Source: Rhynchopus euleeides
Lineage: Eukaryota; Euglenozoa; Diplonemea; Diplonemida; Diplonemidae
NCBI GenBank assembly: GCA_963210315.1
Contig: OY723283.1
Coordinates: 1,054,001 to 1,118,000 of the forward strand
DNA length: 64,000 nucleotides
Direction of reading: 5' to 3'
Every line of letters begins with the position of its first letter. Position 1 is the stretch's first letter. Below are positions 30,711 to 42,002 of the stretch, in pieces. Position numbers and translations under genes: made by a program. The notes beneath the pieces were generated by a model that saw only the letters and a program-made list of their open reading frames with translations, was not told the origin of the DNA and searched no databases.

Positions 30711-31857
30711 GGGGGGGTCAAATGCCACCCTTTTACGTGGACAAACACGATTTTTCAAAAAACCGGCGCAGAGGCCCCAAAGCCCCCGTAAACCCTCCAA
30801 ACCCCCCCAGATCGGTCCGGAAACCCATCGAACCCCACTTTTCCACCATTCCGGGCACCTCAGGTGCCCGAATTGGGGTACCTAAATTTTGTGCCACCGT
30901 TTGGTACCGTACAGTGCCACTGTGTGGGAGGTTGGAAAAGAAAATGCCCCAACACACCACATCTGAGGGTTGCAATGCATGTTGCTTGCCAACCACGTCA
31001 TCCGGTGGGTGTCAGGCGCTATGTAGGTGGCATTAGCCAGGTCTTCGATGTGTTCTGGCTTGTATATATACCTCCCTGCCACCATGCACCGGGAGGCTGC
31101 CTGTAGGTACGGAACAGTCCAGATGGTCGTGTGATTCCTGTGCAGCAGTGCTCCACAACCGGGATGTGTTGACAACGACTGTTGCAACACGAGCTGTACA
31201 TTCCGGGAACACATGAAGTGCGCTGTCGTGGTACCCATTGTGCCAGAATTGGTAGTTGCTGCGGTCTACTTTGCCTGGCCCAAGAGCACTGGTACTGAAC
31301 GGTGCAATATGCGTGGCGAGGTGAATACAACGGAAGCGCGCAAAGTCAATACAGCTCTCGGATGGCGGGTGGTGGTGCCACTAGTGTGTGACGTTCACTC
31401 GAGGATACAACGCATCACAATGAATCAGCAACCGTGGACCGAGTACAATACGCTCTCTGTGGCTGGTGTGGGGGACAAAGGCAGTGCCTGTGCCGCAGGC
31501 AGGGAGGTATATATACAAGCCAGAACACATCGAAGACCTGGCTAATGCCACCTACATAGCGCCTGACACCCACCGGATGACGTGGTTGGCAAGCAACATG
31601 CATTGCAACCCTCAGATGTGGTGTGTTGGGGCATTTTCTTTTCCAACCTCCCACACAGTGGCACTGTACGGTACCAAACGGTGGCACAAAATTTAGGTAC
31701 CCCAATTCGGGCACCTGAGGTGCCCGGAATGGTGGAAAAGTGGGGTTCGATGGGTTTCCGGACCGATCTGGGGGGGTTTGGAGGGTTTACGGGGGCTTTG
31801 GGGCCTCTGCGCCGGTTTTTTGAAAAATCGTGTTTGTCACCCCCATTTGACCCCCCC
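30711..31857. mobile_element. Fold-back MITE, copy 2
   Basis: Nearly identical to 28185-29332: same orientation, same arm structure, same left-arm insertion, and TA at both edges (30709-30710; 31858-31859). Differences I saw are single substitutions and one 1-bp length change. As in copy 1, a different element is inserted exactly at its right edge. Confidence 0.9.
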
Positions 31858-31862
31858 TAGGG

Positions 31863-32786
31863 CAGTGATTAAATAAACGTTGAAAACGTTTAGCGTTTAT
31901 AAACGTTTAACGTTTCTCAAAATTCTGAGCGGAAATAAACGTTCAGATAAACGCTTAATAAACGTTTCCTGCAGGCTCTGCCACTGAGTCACTTTACATC
32001 ATAATATATCATGGCCAGCACACCACACCCCAAATTCCAGGGCGGGGGGCCACCGCTGCGGTGAGGACAGCAAGATGTCGAAGCGCAGGGTCGAAAACAT
32101 CGGCGCTATTTCTGGCCACTTCTTGTACCCGTGCCTGCTGTACCAGGTGCCTGTTCCAGTCAGCTGCCTCCCATCAGAGGAGGCATCTGAGAGACTCTCG
32201 TATGGCGTCCCTGTGCCACATGCTCACAGGTGAGGCACCACACCCGAGGACGCGCTCCCTGGCAACGGATGCGCCGTGCCACAGACCCAGCTGCCGTAAG
32301 CTCCCAAGAACAGCGTCAAATGGGACACGAACTGTACCATACTTCTCCCACAACTGTTCCTGGCGCGATTACCTCATATTGGCTTGCCTTTTGGCCTCTG
32401 GAGGGCACCGAGAAGCTGTTATGTTTCAGAACAATCAACGACAACAGTTCTTCTGTGCATCTGGCAGGTTGAGGTGTGCTTGCTCTGCTTGATGTGTCCT
32501 GTGGTGTGCAGCCCAGGTACAAGTTCTGTCCCAAAAATTTTGGTTGCTAAAAACGGCATCGTCGGGGGCATACCACCCCCTGTGAGTGGGCGGAATTGAG
32601 TTTCCGGAGCATATTGGGCACTTTCTGCCACCAGAATCGTGTGGGAGTGTGTCAGGTCAGGTTATGTGGGTGGGGTGTGGGCACAAGCTGCTTCGCTAAA
32701 TAAACGCTAAACGTTTAGCGTTTATAAACGTTTAACGTTTATTTAAAAACGGTTTCTGAAATAAACGTCGTTTATTGGGTTCACTG
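31863..32786. mobile_element. hAT-like non-autonomous element B (CAGTGA ends, AAACGTTTA-rich)
   Basis: 924 bp, ends CAGTGATTAAATAAACG ... and (reverse complement) CAGTGAACCCAATAAACG. The 8-bp target duplication CCCTAGGG lies at 31855-31862 and 32787-32794. Both subterminal regions repeat AAACGTTTA/TAAACGTTT. An 8-bp duplication with central TA and a CAGTG terminus fit hAT (Buster-type) elements. The core has short frames but no transposase. Confidence 0.88.
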
Positions 32787-32794
32787 CCCTAGGG

Positions 32795-34331
32795 GGGGGG
32801 GGGGGTGGGGCGGTGGTGGCGGAACGATGCTCTGTATCGCTGTGTGTCAAACTCAGCTCTGGACAGAGGCAGTTTCGCATGTATCGCATTCTCTGCATCT
32901 ATGAGCAGAGACCTCCCCTTTGTGTCAGACAGCACGGCGGCAGGCACAGTGTTCTGCTTCCATCAAATAATCATCATCATCATGCCGAGAAGGGGTGTGG
33001 GTGGGGCTGGGGTCGAGTGTTAGGCAAATAACGGCAGTGCCTCGGAAATGCTGCCACTTCTCTGCAACGGTCCACCAACCACTGGCAGTCGATCGCACCA
33101 CTCGCAAGCGGGCAGTGAGTAACCATGGTGCCGCAGTTGAAATATATGAGGATTCTGATGAAGGAACCTGCAGGCTGCCGCAATCACTCAAGCGGGACAG
33201 ACCTGGCACCAGGCTTGCGCCATGGTTCGTCCAACAGGCCTGCACCTCATCTAAAAAATCTGAGAATTTGCTGGAGGACACATGCAAAGAGAAGGTGGTT
33301 GAAACTCACCTCACGCGTTCGGGGATACCGGGGTTTAGCCTTCAAAACGAGACATCCCTACATTCCGGAATCCTTCTTGCGATCCCGATGTGGTTCTGTC
33401 CTGCATGCTCGGTCACAGCATCCTGCAGGGTGCTTGACGGCGAGAGGGGCAACAACAAGGGAGAGGGAGGTGGAAATGGAAAACTGTGCTGTGGTGTCTC
33501 GGCTGGACCTGTCCGATTGACACCTGTCGTTTTTTTTGGTGGGGGGTAGGGGTGTGTGTGTGTGTTAGCAGAATAGGCGGGTGGTGGGGGGGGGGGGGTG
33601 GGGAAGGTTGGGAATAGCACAAATCCCACACCACAATAACTGTCGAAAGCGCGCGCTGTGCCTTTTCGGAACCTGGGGGGGAGAGGGTACGGTTGTATTC
33701 CTTTCGGTGTTTCCCACGCACACCGACATTCGGTCGGAATGGAGTCGGTGATGAAACAGAGGCGGGAAAGCCTGTTTTGACTATCGGTCGACGGAAAACT
33801 CGCATGAAGTCGATTGTAGAGCTTCGAAAGGCATACAACTGAGTTTCCCCACCCACCTCCTGGGGCACGGCATCGCTGACAGTTTTGTGGCGGCATTAGG
33901 AAGTTGTCACTTCAAACACGTGAAATTTCAAGGGTGGAAGGTTTCAAAGCATTCATCCAGAACTAAACGGTACTCGGGGTGTCGTCAACGGGGACGAAGG
34001 GGGCTGGTAGGTCAGTAAAGTGCGGTGGATGCAGTGATGAGGGAATCCCCTCTGCTCTGAAGTCACCCCCCACTGCTTTTTCGATGCGGTTCCCTACCCC
34101 CGAGAAGAAAATAAAACACCCCAGGAGGGGTGCTTACCACCGCCACCACCACCTCCCTTCCACCCCTTGGTGGAGACGTTTCGTTGCGTATTGGACAACT
34201 CCTCAAGGCATTCACGCACAAGACGTTGATTGCCCAGAGAAGAGAGAAGCGTTTTGTTTTGTTTTTTTTGCTGGCTGAGGAGGTGTGAAAGGAGCCTCAC
34301 GTCTGAACCTACATGACTTGGCAACGCGTTC
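32795..34331. other. Spacer upstream of the 3' end of the acyltransferase gene
   Basis: About 1.5 kb. It contains TCATCA repeats near 32970-32982, a TG microsatellite near 33550-33565 and a G run at 33583-33600. No supported gene. Confidence 0.5.
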
Positions 34332-35846
34332 TTACTCAGCTGTCTGTGAGATAATCGTCGCGTGAGTGCGGAACCGCAGCGAAGCCTCCCCTTCACTTGT
34401 CTCCTGCGGGGTGAACATGTCATTTTCGCTGGAAACAGTTGGGAGCTCTCTGCACGACACGGACGGTCCGGGGTCAAGGCAGCTCCCACTCATCGACATG
34501 TCACTGTCGATGACTCTCGGACTTGTCTCCTGTGCCGTGGTTTCAGGGGATCTCGTCTCCTCTGACACATCGTGGTCGGATGGACAGCTGATGCAACTAC
34601 TGGAGTCGAACGACGACCTCGAAGAGCTGACGTCACCACCTAGGAAGACAACCCCGGCACCACCCCCCGACTGGGTAGTGTCAGGCGTGGGGTTGTCCGA
34701 TTTACTCTTCCCGCTCCCACCATCCCTGGCGTGTGCGTAGCGACCAGCGAAGACTTCGAAGTAGTAGGTGGCGCCGTTCCAGACAGAGAACCACATCACA
34801 AGCATGGCATGCATCATGTGGGCTGTGTAGGAGCTGTAGCACAGCCACGCGGGGAGAAGTGTCACCAGCGTAAAGATGAGCTGGCCCATGACCATCACCA
34901 GCTTGGTCTTCAGGGCGTAGGGGGAGAACTCCTCGTCGCGGCGCATGAAGCCCATCCGGACGCACACCTTGCGCACAACAACCACAACCGGGATCGCAGT
35001 GCCGTGCTTCGCGAGGTAGCGGAGGGAGGACGAAAGCTCGGCGTCGGAGTCAAACTTCTTCCGGATCCTGACCTCCGTCTCCAGGAGGTATCCGCTCTGC
35101 CAGATGAGGTAGACGATGATGGCTGTCCCGAAGTCGCTCGCGGTGACAGGGTCGTTGAAGTCGGCGTACCTCCCAGAGTACCACCTATCGCAGAAGGTGA
35201 TGGCCATCGGGAAGGCGTGGATGAAGATGCTGGTCACCTTGTCGAGGGAGTGGAACACCAAACTGTTGCGCCACGCGATGATCGCGATGGAGAGGGGTCC
35301 GTTTGCAAAAAGGAAGTTGATTTTGAAGAGGTGGTTCATGAAGGAGTCTATCGGAACAGGGGCCGGAGGCGGCAGCCACCTGCTCTCATCGGAAGGGGCA
35401 TGCTCCTTGTCGTTGAGGAAGTTGAACGCGGTGTTGATGGCAAGCAGGACTTGCATGAAGTAGCAGAAGTCAATGAGGAAGTAATGCATCTTCTTCCGCC
35501 TGTACAGATTGTAGCGCACAGCAACAAGAGGGGGGATGATGCAAAGGTAGTAGTAGCAGAAGTACCCGGGCTGGAGCATGATGAAGTATTGTGTGAGGAT
35601 AATACCGAACACCCCCAGGCAGAAAGCGCATCGGTCCATCAACCGGATTGTTTTAGGCTTCTTCAGCTCCTCCCTCACCTTCTGGTTTGCCGTCTTCCTC
35701 ACACTCTTGTTTTCGTCACCAACAAGACGGCGGCGCACAGTCTTCTTCACATTATTCACAACATCGTTCGGCCCGCCCCACTTGGCCTCCTTGTGATCCG
35801 AGCCAGGGGCCTGGCTCAGTGGCGTGCCTGCCGTGTCGTCGCACAT
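34332..35846 (-). CDS. GPC1: Glycerophosphocholine acyltransferase (GPC1 family)
   Basis: A 504-aa multipass protein. The start at 35846 (MCDDTAGTPLSQ) is the first ATG after the GTGTGTGCAG acceptor at 36005-36004; the frame is open to 36011 without an ATG. After a basic N-terminus (VKKTVRRRLVGDENKSVRK) come ~8 membrane segments. Family-typical words are FIMLQPGYFCYYYLCIIPPL, the loop RYNLYRRKKMHYFLIDFCYF, and the conserved block ANGPLSIAIIAWRNSLVFHS plus LDKVTSIFIHAFP. These match yeast Gpc1 (formerly DUF2838), which acylates glycerophosphocholine with acyl-CoA to lysophosphatidylcholine in the ER. The last ~130 residues are a Ser/Thr-rich cytosolic tail, longer than in the family. It stands isolated among repeats but keeps the minus-strand orientation of the cluster. 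Confidence 0.9.
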   Translation of the reverse strand: MCDDTAGTPLSQAPGSDHKEAKWGGPNDVVNNVKKTVRRRLVGDENKSVRKTANQKVREELKKPKTIRLMDRCAFCLGVFGIILTQYFIMLQPGYFCYYYLCIIPPLVAVRYNLYRRKKMHYFLIDFCYFMQVLLAINTAFNFLNDKEHAPSDESRWLPPPAPVPIDSFMNHLFKINFLFANGPLSIAIIAWRNSLVFHSLDKVTSIFIHAFPMAITFCDRWYSGRYADFNDPVTASDFGTAIIVYLIWQSGYLLETEVRIRKKFDSDAELSSSLRYLAKHGTAIPVVVVVRKVCVRMGFMRRDEEFSPYALKTKLVMVMGQLIFTLVTLLPAWLCYSSYTAHMMHAMLVMWFSVWNGATYYFEVFAGRYAHARDGGSGKSKSDNPTPDTTQSGGGAGVVFLGGDVSSSRSSFDSSSCISCPSDHDVSEETRSPETTAQETSPRVIDSDMSMSGSCLDPGPSVSCRELPTVSSENDMFTPQETSEGEASLRFRTHATIISQTAE

Positions 35847-36002
35847 GTTTGAGCAGGGCACCACGCGCCCCTGCCTGCGGATGGTGGGTGTGGATGAACA
35901 CGGATATTGAGCCCTGACAGATGGGCTTCCGTTCGGCTCCAAAGGTGTCTTCAGTTTTTCTGATTTCCTCTCCGACTTGGACTTGTTTGATCCGTTGAAG
36001 CT

Positions 36003-36006
36003 TCTG
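36003..36006 (-). promoter_or_regulatory. Likely splice acceptor of the acyltransferase gene
   Basis: Sense strand GTAAGTGTGTGCAG/AAGCTTC, with the AG at 36005-36004; no ATG lies between it and the chosen start 158 nt downstream. It could be SL trans-splicing or the 3' end of a 5'-UTR intron. Confidence 0.4.
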
Positions 36007-37585
36007 CACACACTTACGAATCAACTTGTCTGATCATCAAGGGCGGTGTGTCGAGCACGGTTGGCTGAGCTGAAAGACATATTGAACTATTCAGCTCAAA
36101 GTCGTGCGTCAAAAAGATAATGCTGTTGTTTGTGCGTCAAATCCAGGCAAACGAAAGTTGAACCTTGGGCACCACTACCTCCTGTACGACTACATGTCGG
36201 ACGACTGGGCGAAGTGCCAAATGAAGTCACGGCGAAGTGCCAACTGGAGGGGGTAAAGAAGACGATGCTGCAGCAACGAACGATTTGTCAGAGGCGTGGG
36301 CAGAGCTGGTGGGTGGGGTGAGTGGGGTGGGGGGGGGGGGGGGTAAAGGACAACGCTGCAGCACCTGCTGTGGACCTGCCCCCGGCTTAAACACCTGCGG
36401 GAAGAATGTTCGAAGGATCTCGCTTCCTGATAGATTTTTTTAATGCGCTCTGGTGTATTGTGCTTTTTTGTATGGATGCAGGCCTGCTCCACGAGGCCAA
36501 GGAGAGCTGCCTAGAAATGGGCGAAGGGCTAGGGACCTCACCCGGGCGGCAGGGGCGGGTTTGTCACAAAACACAGAACACGTAGGAAACCGGGAAACCG
36601 CTGCTGATGGGCGCGGCAGGCCAGCGGCAAAACAACGTACAGGACGTAGTGCACAGCGAAAGGGGGCGGGAACGAAGTAAAGAAAATCGGCGTAGGCTTG
36701 CTCCACGAGACCAAGGAAGAGCTCTCACGAAACGGGGGATAAGTGACCAACTCGGCAACGAAACGCACAGAAGTATGCAATGCATTGCATAGACGCACAA
36801 AAAATCTCACAGGCCACTCGACCCTGCCACATACCCATAAACACAGGACAGAGCCGACAGCACCAACAGGACTTTTTGTCACTGAGAAACATACTCAGCA
36901 ACTGCCACAACAAAACCTTTAGCGAACTGACATGGTGTAGCAGAAGCCTTATTATGGCATATTTCCATAGTGTCATAACGGCCGTCATGGAGGGAGTGGA
37001 TTTCCTGAGAATTCACTACCTCAGTTCCCGCTACCGAAATATAAAAACGGCCGTTTTCATTTTTTGCTGGCGAAAAAACGGCCGTTTTCCCCCCCCTCCT
37101 ATTTTCCTTTGGAGATTCGCCTCCTGCTTGCCGTACCGAGCTGAGGAAACACACTTGACAACTCCCTGTTGCCTACACATGACATTGGGCACTGCGATTC
37201 TCTCTCGACATCACAAAGAGAAATGGCTTCCGCCCTGCCACTCGACAAGCAGACACCCGAGAGCAGAGGAGTGCAGCAGTCCCCGGTTCGCCCCGGGTCC
37301 CAGAAATCCAGCACGCCCTCGGAGCGTGGCGCCCTTGTCGCAGAGCACCCAGGCCCTGCTCGTGACCTCCCCGAAGCAGGGGAGCTGACACCGGAGTTCT
37401 GACACACCTATCACTTTAGATACAACGGGGGGGGGGGGAACGGTGCACGGTGGACTCCCGCACGTCGGGGTAGACTCTTTTGGGATATCGGAATATCGGG
37501 GGTCTGGTGAGGTCCGACGCGAGCGGGGGTCGTCTGGGTACCAAAAATAGCAGGGCAGACTCCCAACATCGGGGGTCTATACCCC
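36007..37585. other. Spacer between acyltransferase gene and element C
   Basis: No supported gene. It contains a G run (36330-36343), a direct repeat of ~30 bp (GGCCTGCTCCACGAGGCCAAGGA at ~36480 and a diverged copy at ~36692), and two AAAACGGCCGTTTT palindromes (~37045 and ~37077). Confidence 0.5.
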
Positions 37586-37593
37586 CGCTAGCG

Positions 37594-38184
37594 CAGTGAT
37601 GTAGAAATACGGTCGGATACGGTGGTTTTTTAAAATCGGGATGCGGATACGGATACGTATCCGGATACGGGATACGCTCTGCCTACCAAAGTGGGCCCAG
37701 CCCAGGTAAGCTGGCGCTAGGGGTGTGGGGAGCTGCCGTTGTCGTAACGTGCTCGTTGTGGAGCGGGCACGTTGCTGCTACATCCCTTCAGGGTGTGGTG
37801 TACACCCTCCTCCTCATCCCCCTTGGCGGCACAGCCACGGATGATCCATCCCCAGACCCTCCCAGAGGGGGATGCAGCAGGTTCATGGCAGGGGCCAACG
37901 TGCACTCAATCCTGCAGAACCTACACACGACCGTCTTCCGCCCATTGGTCTCCTTGGCCGTCCCCTGACCGCCACGTCCACCACGAGCATTGTTGGTGCA
38001 GCATTGGTTCTAGATTCCGTCACCGCCTCAGCACCGCTTGGCAATGGCCTTCGTATGGTGTGCCCGTCTGTACCCTACGTACTCTACCACCAAGAAAATG
38101 GACCGTATCCTGACCGTATCCTATCGATTTCTGGAAATTTGGATACGGATACGGATACGTATCCACCGTATCCTAACATCACTG
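37594..38184. mobile_element. hAT-like non-autonomous element C (CAGTGATG ends, GGATACG-rich)
   Basis: 591 bp. Ends are CAGTGATGT ... ACATCACTG, with an 8-bp target duplication CGCTAGCG (37586-37593; 38185-38192). The pre-insertion site would be the 18-bp palindrome ACCCCCGCTAGCGGGGGT. Subterminal DNA repeats GGATACG/CGTATCC, including GGATACGTATCC. There is no transposase frame in the core. Confidence 0.9.
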
Positions 38185-38192
38185 CGCTAGCG

Positions 38193-38689
38193 GGGGTCGC
38201 CCAGACCCCCGCTCCAGGGGGTGGGGGTCCACCGTGTGTTAAAAAGCACACCCGCCTGATGAGGAGGCTGTCTTGTTGCCCAAAGCACCGCGTGTGACGC
38301 TTTTTTGAAACTGAACAGGGGCCCTGGAGCAGGAAACTATAATACCTGCCGATCTAAATGAATCATGCAACTCCGTACCGGGTGTGGGTCCACCGACGGA
38401 CAACTTGTATAATCGACTGAAAACCCCACAACAACCAAGAACAGCCAGGCAAATGGGACAGAGGTTGAAAGTGGGGAGAAAGCAAGCGTCTCGCACCCAC
38501 TACACGGCCACAAATTTGTACTCGATAGAATGAAGACACCAGGTGTAATGCACGGGGGAAACTATCCGTCTGTCTTAATCAGATACAGGTTGTGTGGATG
38601 GGGAAGACAGGGGGGCAACTGTGGCGCGCCGGGACGGGGCCACTGCTGAGAATACAGTTCGGGGGTTTCGGAGTCCGAGAATTGAGACT
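38193..38689. other. Spacer right of element C
   Basis: Contains repeated CCCCCGCT/GGGGGT words near 38190-38240 like those left of element C (37500-37580). Nothing else recognised. Confidence 0.45.
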
Positions 38690-39180
38690 TCGTTACTCTC
38701 AAGCGGTCATGAGACAAGGCACGGTTAATTGTGCAGAGTGAAGGCAGAGGCAAGTCTCCCAGCAATGACACATCTGCTGCAAAAAGCATCCCGTCACATG
38801 TTGGGGTATCAGGAAACGAACTCGCAGACAAGTATGCGCAAATCGGTGATTTCCGGCCGCAGATGGAACCAGTCTGCCTCGCAACGGCTCGTGTCGTACT
38901 CCGCCGACACATCAACAGCAACGCGACGGTTCCCTGCACGGACAGCGTGGACGCGGTCGGGAATCGGCGAGACGCGCCTGCAGCGCCCCGACCTCCGTAT
39001 GCGTAAGGCCTCACCCGCTTAGGGAAACCACAATCCGCCTCCTCCAAGCCGACCACCACCGCCTGGTGTATGACCACAACGTCCCAGACATGGCACAACA
39101 AGCGTGCCAACCCTGCCTGAAGCACGCCGGACCACCGGACCCCCTCCCCCCCATACCCACGTCATTTTCCATAGGCCACC
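38690..39180 (+). pseudogene. Decayed non-LTR retrotransposon (LINE) 3' fragment
   Basis: One frame reads IPSHVGVSGNELADKYAQIG (~38785-38850), the classic C-terminal RNase H motif of LINEs (HxGxxGNExAD). Further on, another frame reads TIRLLQADHHRLVYDHN then QQACQPCLKHAG (39031-39132), the leucine-rich and CxxC segment that follows RNase H in LINE ORF2 proteins, and then HTHVIFHR. The pieces lie in different frames. No reverse transcriptase was seen upstream, so this is a 5'-truncated, inactive copy. Confidence 0.6.
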
Positions 39181-40430
39181 AGCGTCAGCGACCGCCCGCC
39201 CCCAGTCTGAGAGGCATCGGACACGACTCGGCAGGTACCAGGAAGAGTCGTCACTGTGTGCGTATGAGCACGGCCCCGCCAGGAAGAGGCGACGTAAGGC
39301 AATGCCTTCGTGCGGCCAGGAGAACACTAATCAGCGACCCCCCTCACCAAGAGACGTTGCGAACACGGCCAAAAAATCGTTCAAAATCGTTCAGTGACAG
39401 GCGCCGCCAGCGGGAGACCATTGGCCTTCGGGGGCGATGATGTCACACGTGGCCGCTCGGGTCGGGGGTGCGGTGCGCGTCACGGGAGAGGTGGAGGTCG
39501 GCCCCGGGGAGGCCGAAATCGTTCAGTGACAGGCTGCAGCGCGTCGTGGCGGGATGTGGGCTCAGAGCGCGTCGGCTCAACGGCAGCTGATGTGGGCCAG
39601 GCTGGTGCGACGGGCCAAGGAGCACGGCCTCGACGTCGACGCCAACACCGACATGCTGTTCGTGCTGGTGACGGGGTGTCGCCACAGGGGATGCTGGCCG
39701 GAAAGGCACTGCCCGGGACGATGCGGCACCTCGGCTTCGGTCAACCCCTCCTCAGCCTGGCAAGCGCGCTGCGGGTGGCCGGGGCGGGGGTGTCTCAAAT
39801 CTCATGAGAGGTGGGGTAAGAAAGTGGGCACAATTCAGGTGATGTTTTCGGAAAGTTTCATGCACCCCTCCTGCCTGCAGTCATAGGCAATGGGGCTGTT
39901 CCAGCACACATGTGGGGACAAGAACCCTTGACACAGGGGGGGGCACGCGCAGGTCGGCCGTTGAGAGCCTCACAGGTAGAAAGTCGCATGGCTACGCCAT
40001 CACCAACATTGTCCTCACCACCACAATCATCCACCACTACCGGCATCTCAGCAGACAGGGCACTGCAGAGTTGCACGCACATCAATATGGCACGAGGGCT
40101 AAACCTGACAACCTGTCATGGTCTCTGTGCCTTTTCCTCCAGCAACCTCGAGCAACTTACTGGACTGAGGAATACCCAGGACAGGACTTTGCAGGTGAGG
40201 GAGACGTAGGGCTGATCTAGACACACCCGAGACTGCACTTCCCACGGTGGAACCCTCCACCAAACTCCCACAGACTCATTTCGGCACTCTCCTGGGGTCA
40301 GACACCAGAAGCTGCCTATTCTGGGCCATACCAGGCTTCCAGCACACGTCAGCACAGGAGTATCTAGCCGTCGGCTTTTCGTCCTGCCCAACACTCATCT
40401 GTAGTGCAGCGAGACTGCAGGAGGCGTGCA
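39181..40430. other. Unassigned DNA with internal repeats
   Basis: Contains a direct repeat of ATCGTTCAGTGACAGG (39383-39398 and ~39517-39532). A ~170-bp segment (39948-40120) recurs in diverged form at 41024-41140 (shared words CAGGTCGGCC, AAACCTGA..ACCTGTC). A GC-rich frame at 39560-39800 has coding-like composition but no recognised domain. Confidence 0.4.
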
Positions 40431-40870
40431 CAAACAAACGCAAAACGGACATCATCTCAACTTCAGCCGAACACAAACCTCTCTGTCAATCTAATCCAGT
40501 CAGTCTCTTCCTTCAGCACAAACAGACAGCATCTCAACGTCACGGCGCGGACGGCCTCTCGGCAGCCTTCTGTCTCAAACGAGTAGCAGCTTCATTCTCC
40601 ACAGACAAAAGAGAGCAGCGCGTCTTCCACCCGACGCGTCTCGCGTTCATGCTGCGTCACGGCGAGGGGAGGCGCCATTATCACAAACAGGCACCGTCTC
40701 AACTTCACTCTGCCGCAACGTACAGAATCTCGAGATTCTTCAGGGGCAAGCGAGCAGCATCTTCACTTCACTCTCAGCACGCAAGGGAGAGCAGCTCATC
40801 GCCATCCGAACACAAACGACAGCATCCTGCCTACACGCAGGGTTTTGCAAACCCAGGACAATCCCTCTCG
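40430..40870 (+). repeat. Degenerate array related to the 42-kb array
   Basis: Irregular repeats of CAAAC(A/G)GACAGCATCTCAAC(T/G)TCA-type units. The same words (AAACGGGCAGCATCTCGAGTTCA) appear in the better preserved array at 42003-42580. Confidence 0.55.
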
Positions 40871-41417
40871 TTATGCAATCCCACTCGTTATGCAGGCTGT
40901 GTCTGAGATCCAGTGCTGTATCCGGCCTATGTTGTGATGTTGCACTGTGTGGGCAATGTAGTCTGTGATGGCGCGCATAACGGGGGGGCGCGGGCGGCTT
41001 CGCCACACGCGTGTGGCATGGCCACGCAGCAGGTCGGCCTTTGGCAGCCTCAGGTACGAAGTCAGATGGTTCCGCCCTCACGAACGCAGAATCCAACACA
41101 GTCCTCACCACACGGGGCCAAACCTGATAACCTGTCGGGGAAGTGTCAAATCATTCGGAAGTGTGTGGCTGCAAAAAATGGCAAAGTGTTCGCGAGTCAC
41201 TGGGAAGGGTGGCGTCGGGACGATCGGGAGGGGTTGGGGGAATGGGGCGCCGACGCGCGACACCGCCGCGACTTCGGCTCGCACCCGCAACCGCCACTCC
41301 ACCGGGAGGAGGCGGCCCCGCACAGAAGATTTATTGAATAGTTCGGGGCAAGTATCAGCGCCCGCGCGCGAGAAGCGACAACACAGCAATATTTGCCCAG
41401 AGGGCCGGAGAGGGGAG

Positions 41418-41475
41418 TTTGATCGTCGAGAGGGAATGGAAAAGTAAATCTCCCAGCACCTTCTCGCAATGTTAG
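41418..41475 (+). repeat. Poly-G-associated repeat, copy 4 (3'-shortened)
   Basis: Matches copy 1 up to CAATGTTAG and then continues into GGGGGG, lacking the TCCTTTTTGTAG end. Confidence 0.85.
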
Positions 41476-41605
41476 GGGGGCCGGAGAGGGGAGGGGGGAC
41501 AGCCTGTCTTGTCAAGATGTGCGAGAAGGGCCGAGCACCAACGCACACACAACCCTTTTCCTGATGAAGGTAGAGGAGGCATAGCAAACGGAAATCCCGA
41601 ACAGA

Positions 41606-41860
41606 AGGAAAATCCCACACATAGGATAGGGGAGGCGGACAAACAGAGAATCCCGTATAAAAGCGTGTCTCCGAAATAGGGTGGTCCCATTTGGTGCCAA
41701 AAAAGTGATTTTCCGCCACCTGCGGGCCGAATAGAATACAAAAATCAGATTTTTGGGCGAAAAGTGGGTCAACTCCGGGGACATGTCATCGGCCACACCT
41801 TGACACAATGCAAAAAACGGCAGACCTGACTCCAGTCATCTGTGGAAACCGATTTCCTGG
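41606..41860 (+). repeat. ~250-bp duplicated block, copy 1
   Basis: From ATAGGGGAGGCGGACAAACA through GGTGCCAAAAAAGTGATTTT to GACTCCAGTCATCTGTGGAAACC it is near-identical to 44092-44313. Both copies run into CCTATTTCCTGG arrays. Confidence 0.85.
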
Positions 41861-42002
41861 CCATCAGAACCTATTTCCTGGCTGTCGGAACCTATTTCCT
41901 GGCCACCGGAACCTATTTCCTGGCTGTCGGAATAGCAGAGGGACACTTCAGCTAATTTCAGCAGAAAAAAAATGGACTTCATCCGGCACGACGCAGAGTC
42001 GA

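Larger units (their letters stand above)
40871..42002. other. Mosaic of repeat pieces
   Basis: Contains the diverged segment at 41024-41140, a copy of the 70-bp repeat (41418-41475), the junction word TAGAGGAGGCATAGC at 41571, the left copy of a ~250-bp duplication (to 41860), and a short CCTATTTCCTGGC array (41851-41930). No gene seen. Confidence 0.5.

Noticed and set aside
39394-39807. GC-rich plus-strand ORF of ~137 residues
   Set aside because: Composition is coding-like, but there is no domain, no acceptor context and it contains a direct repeat; it could not be supported as a gene.
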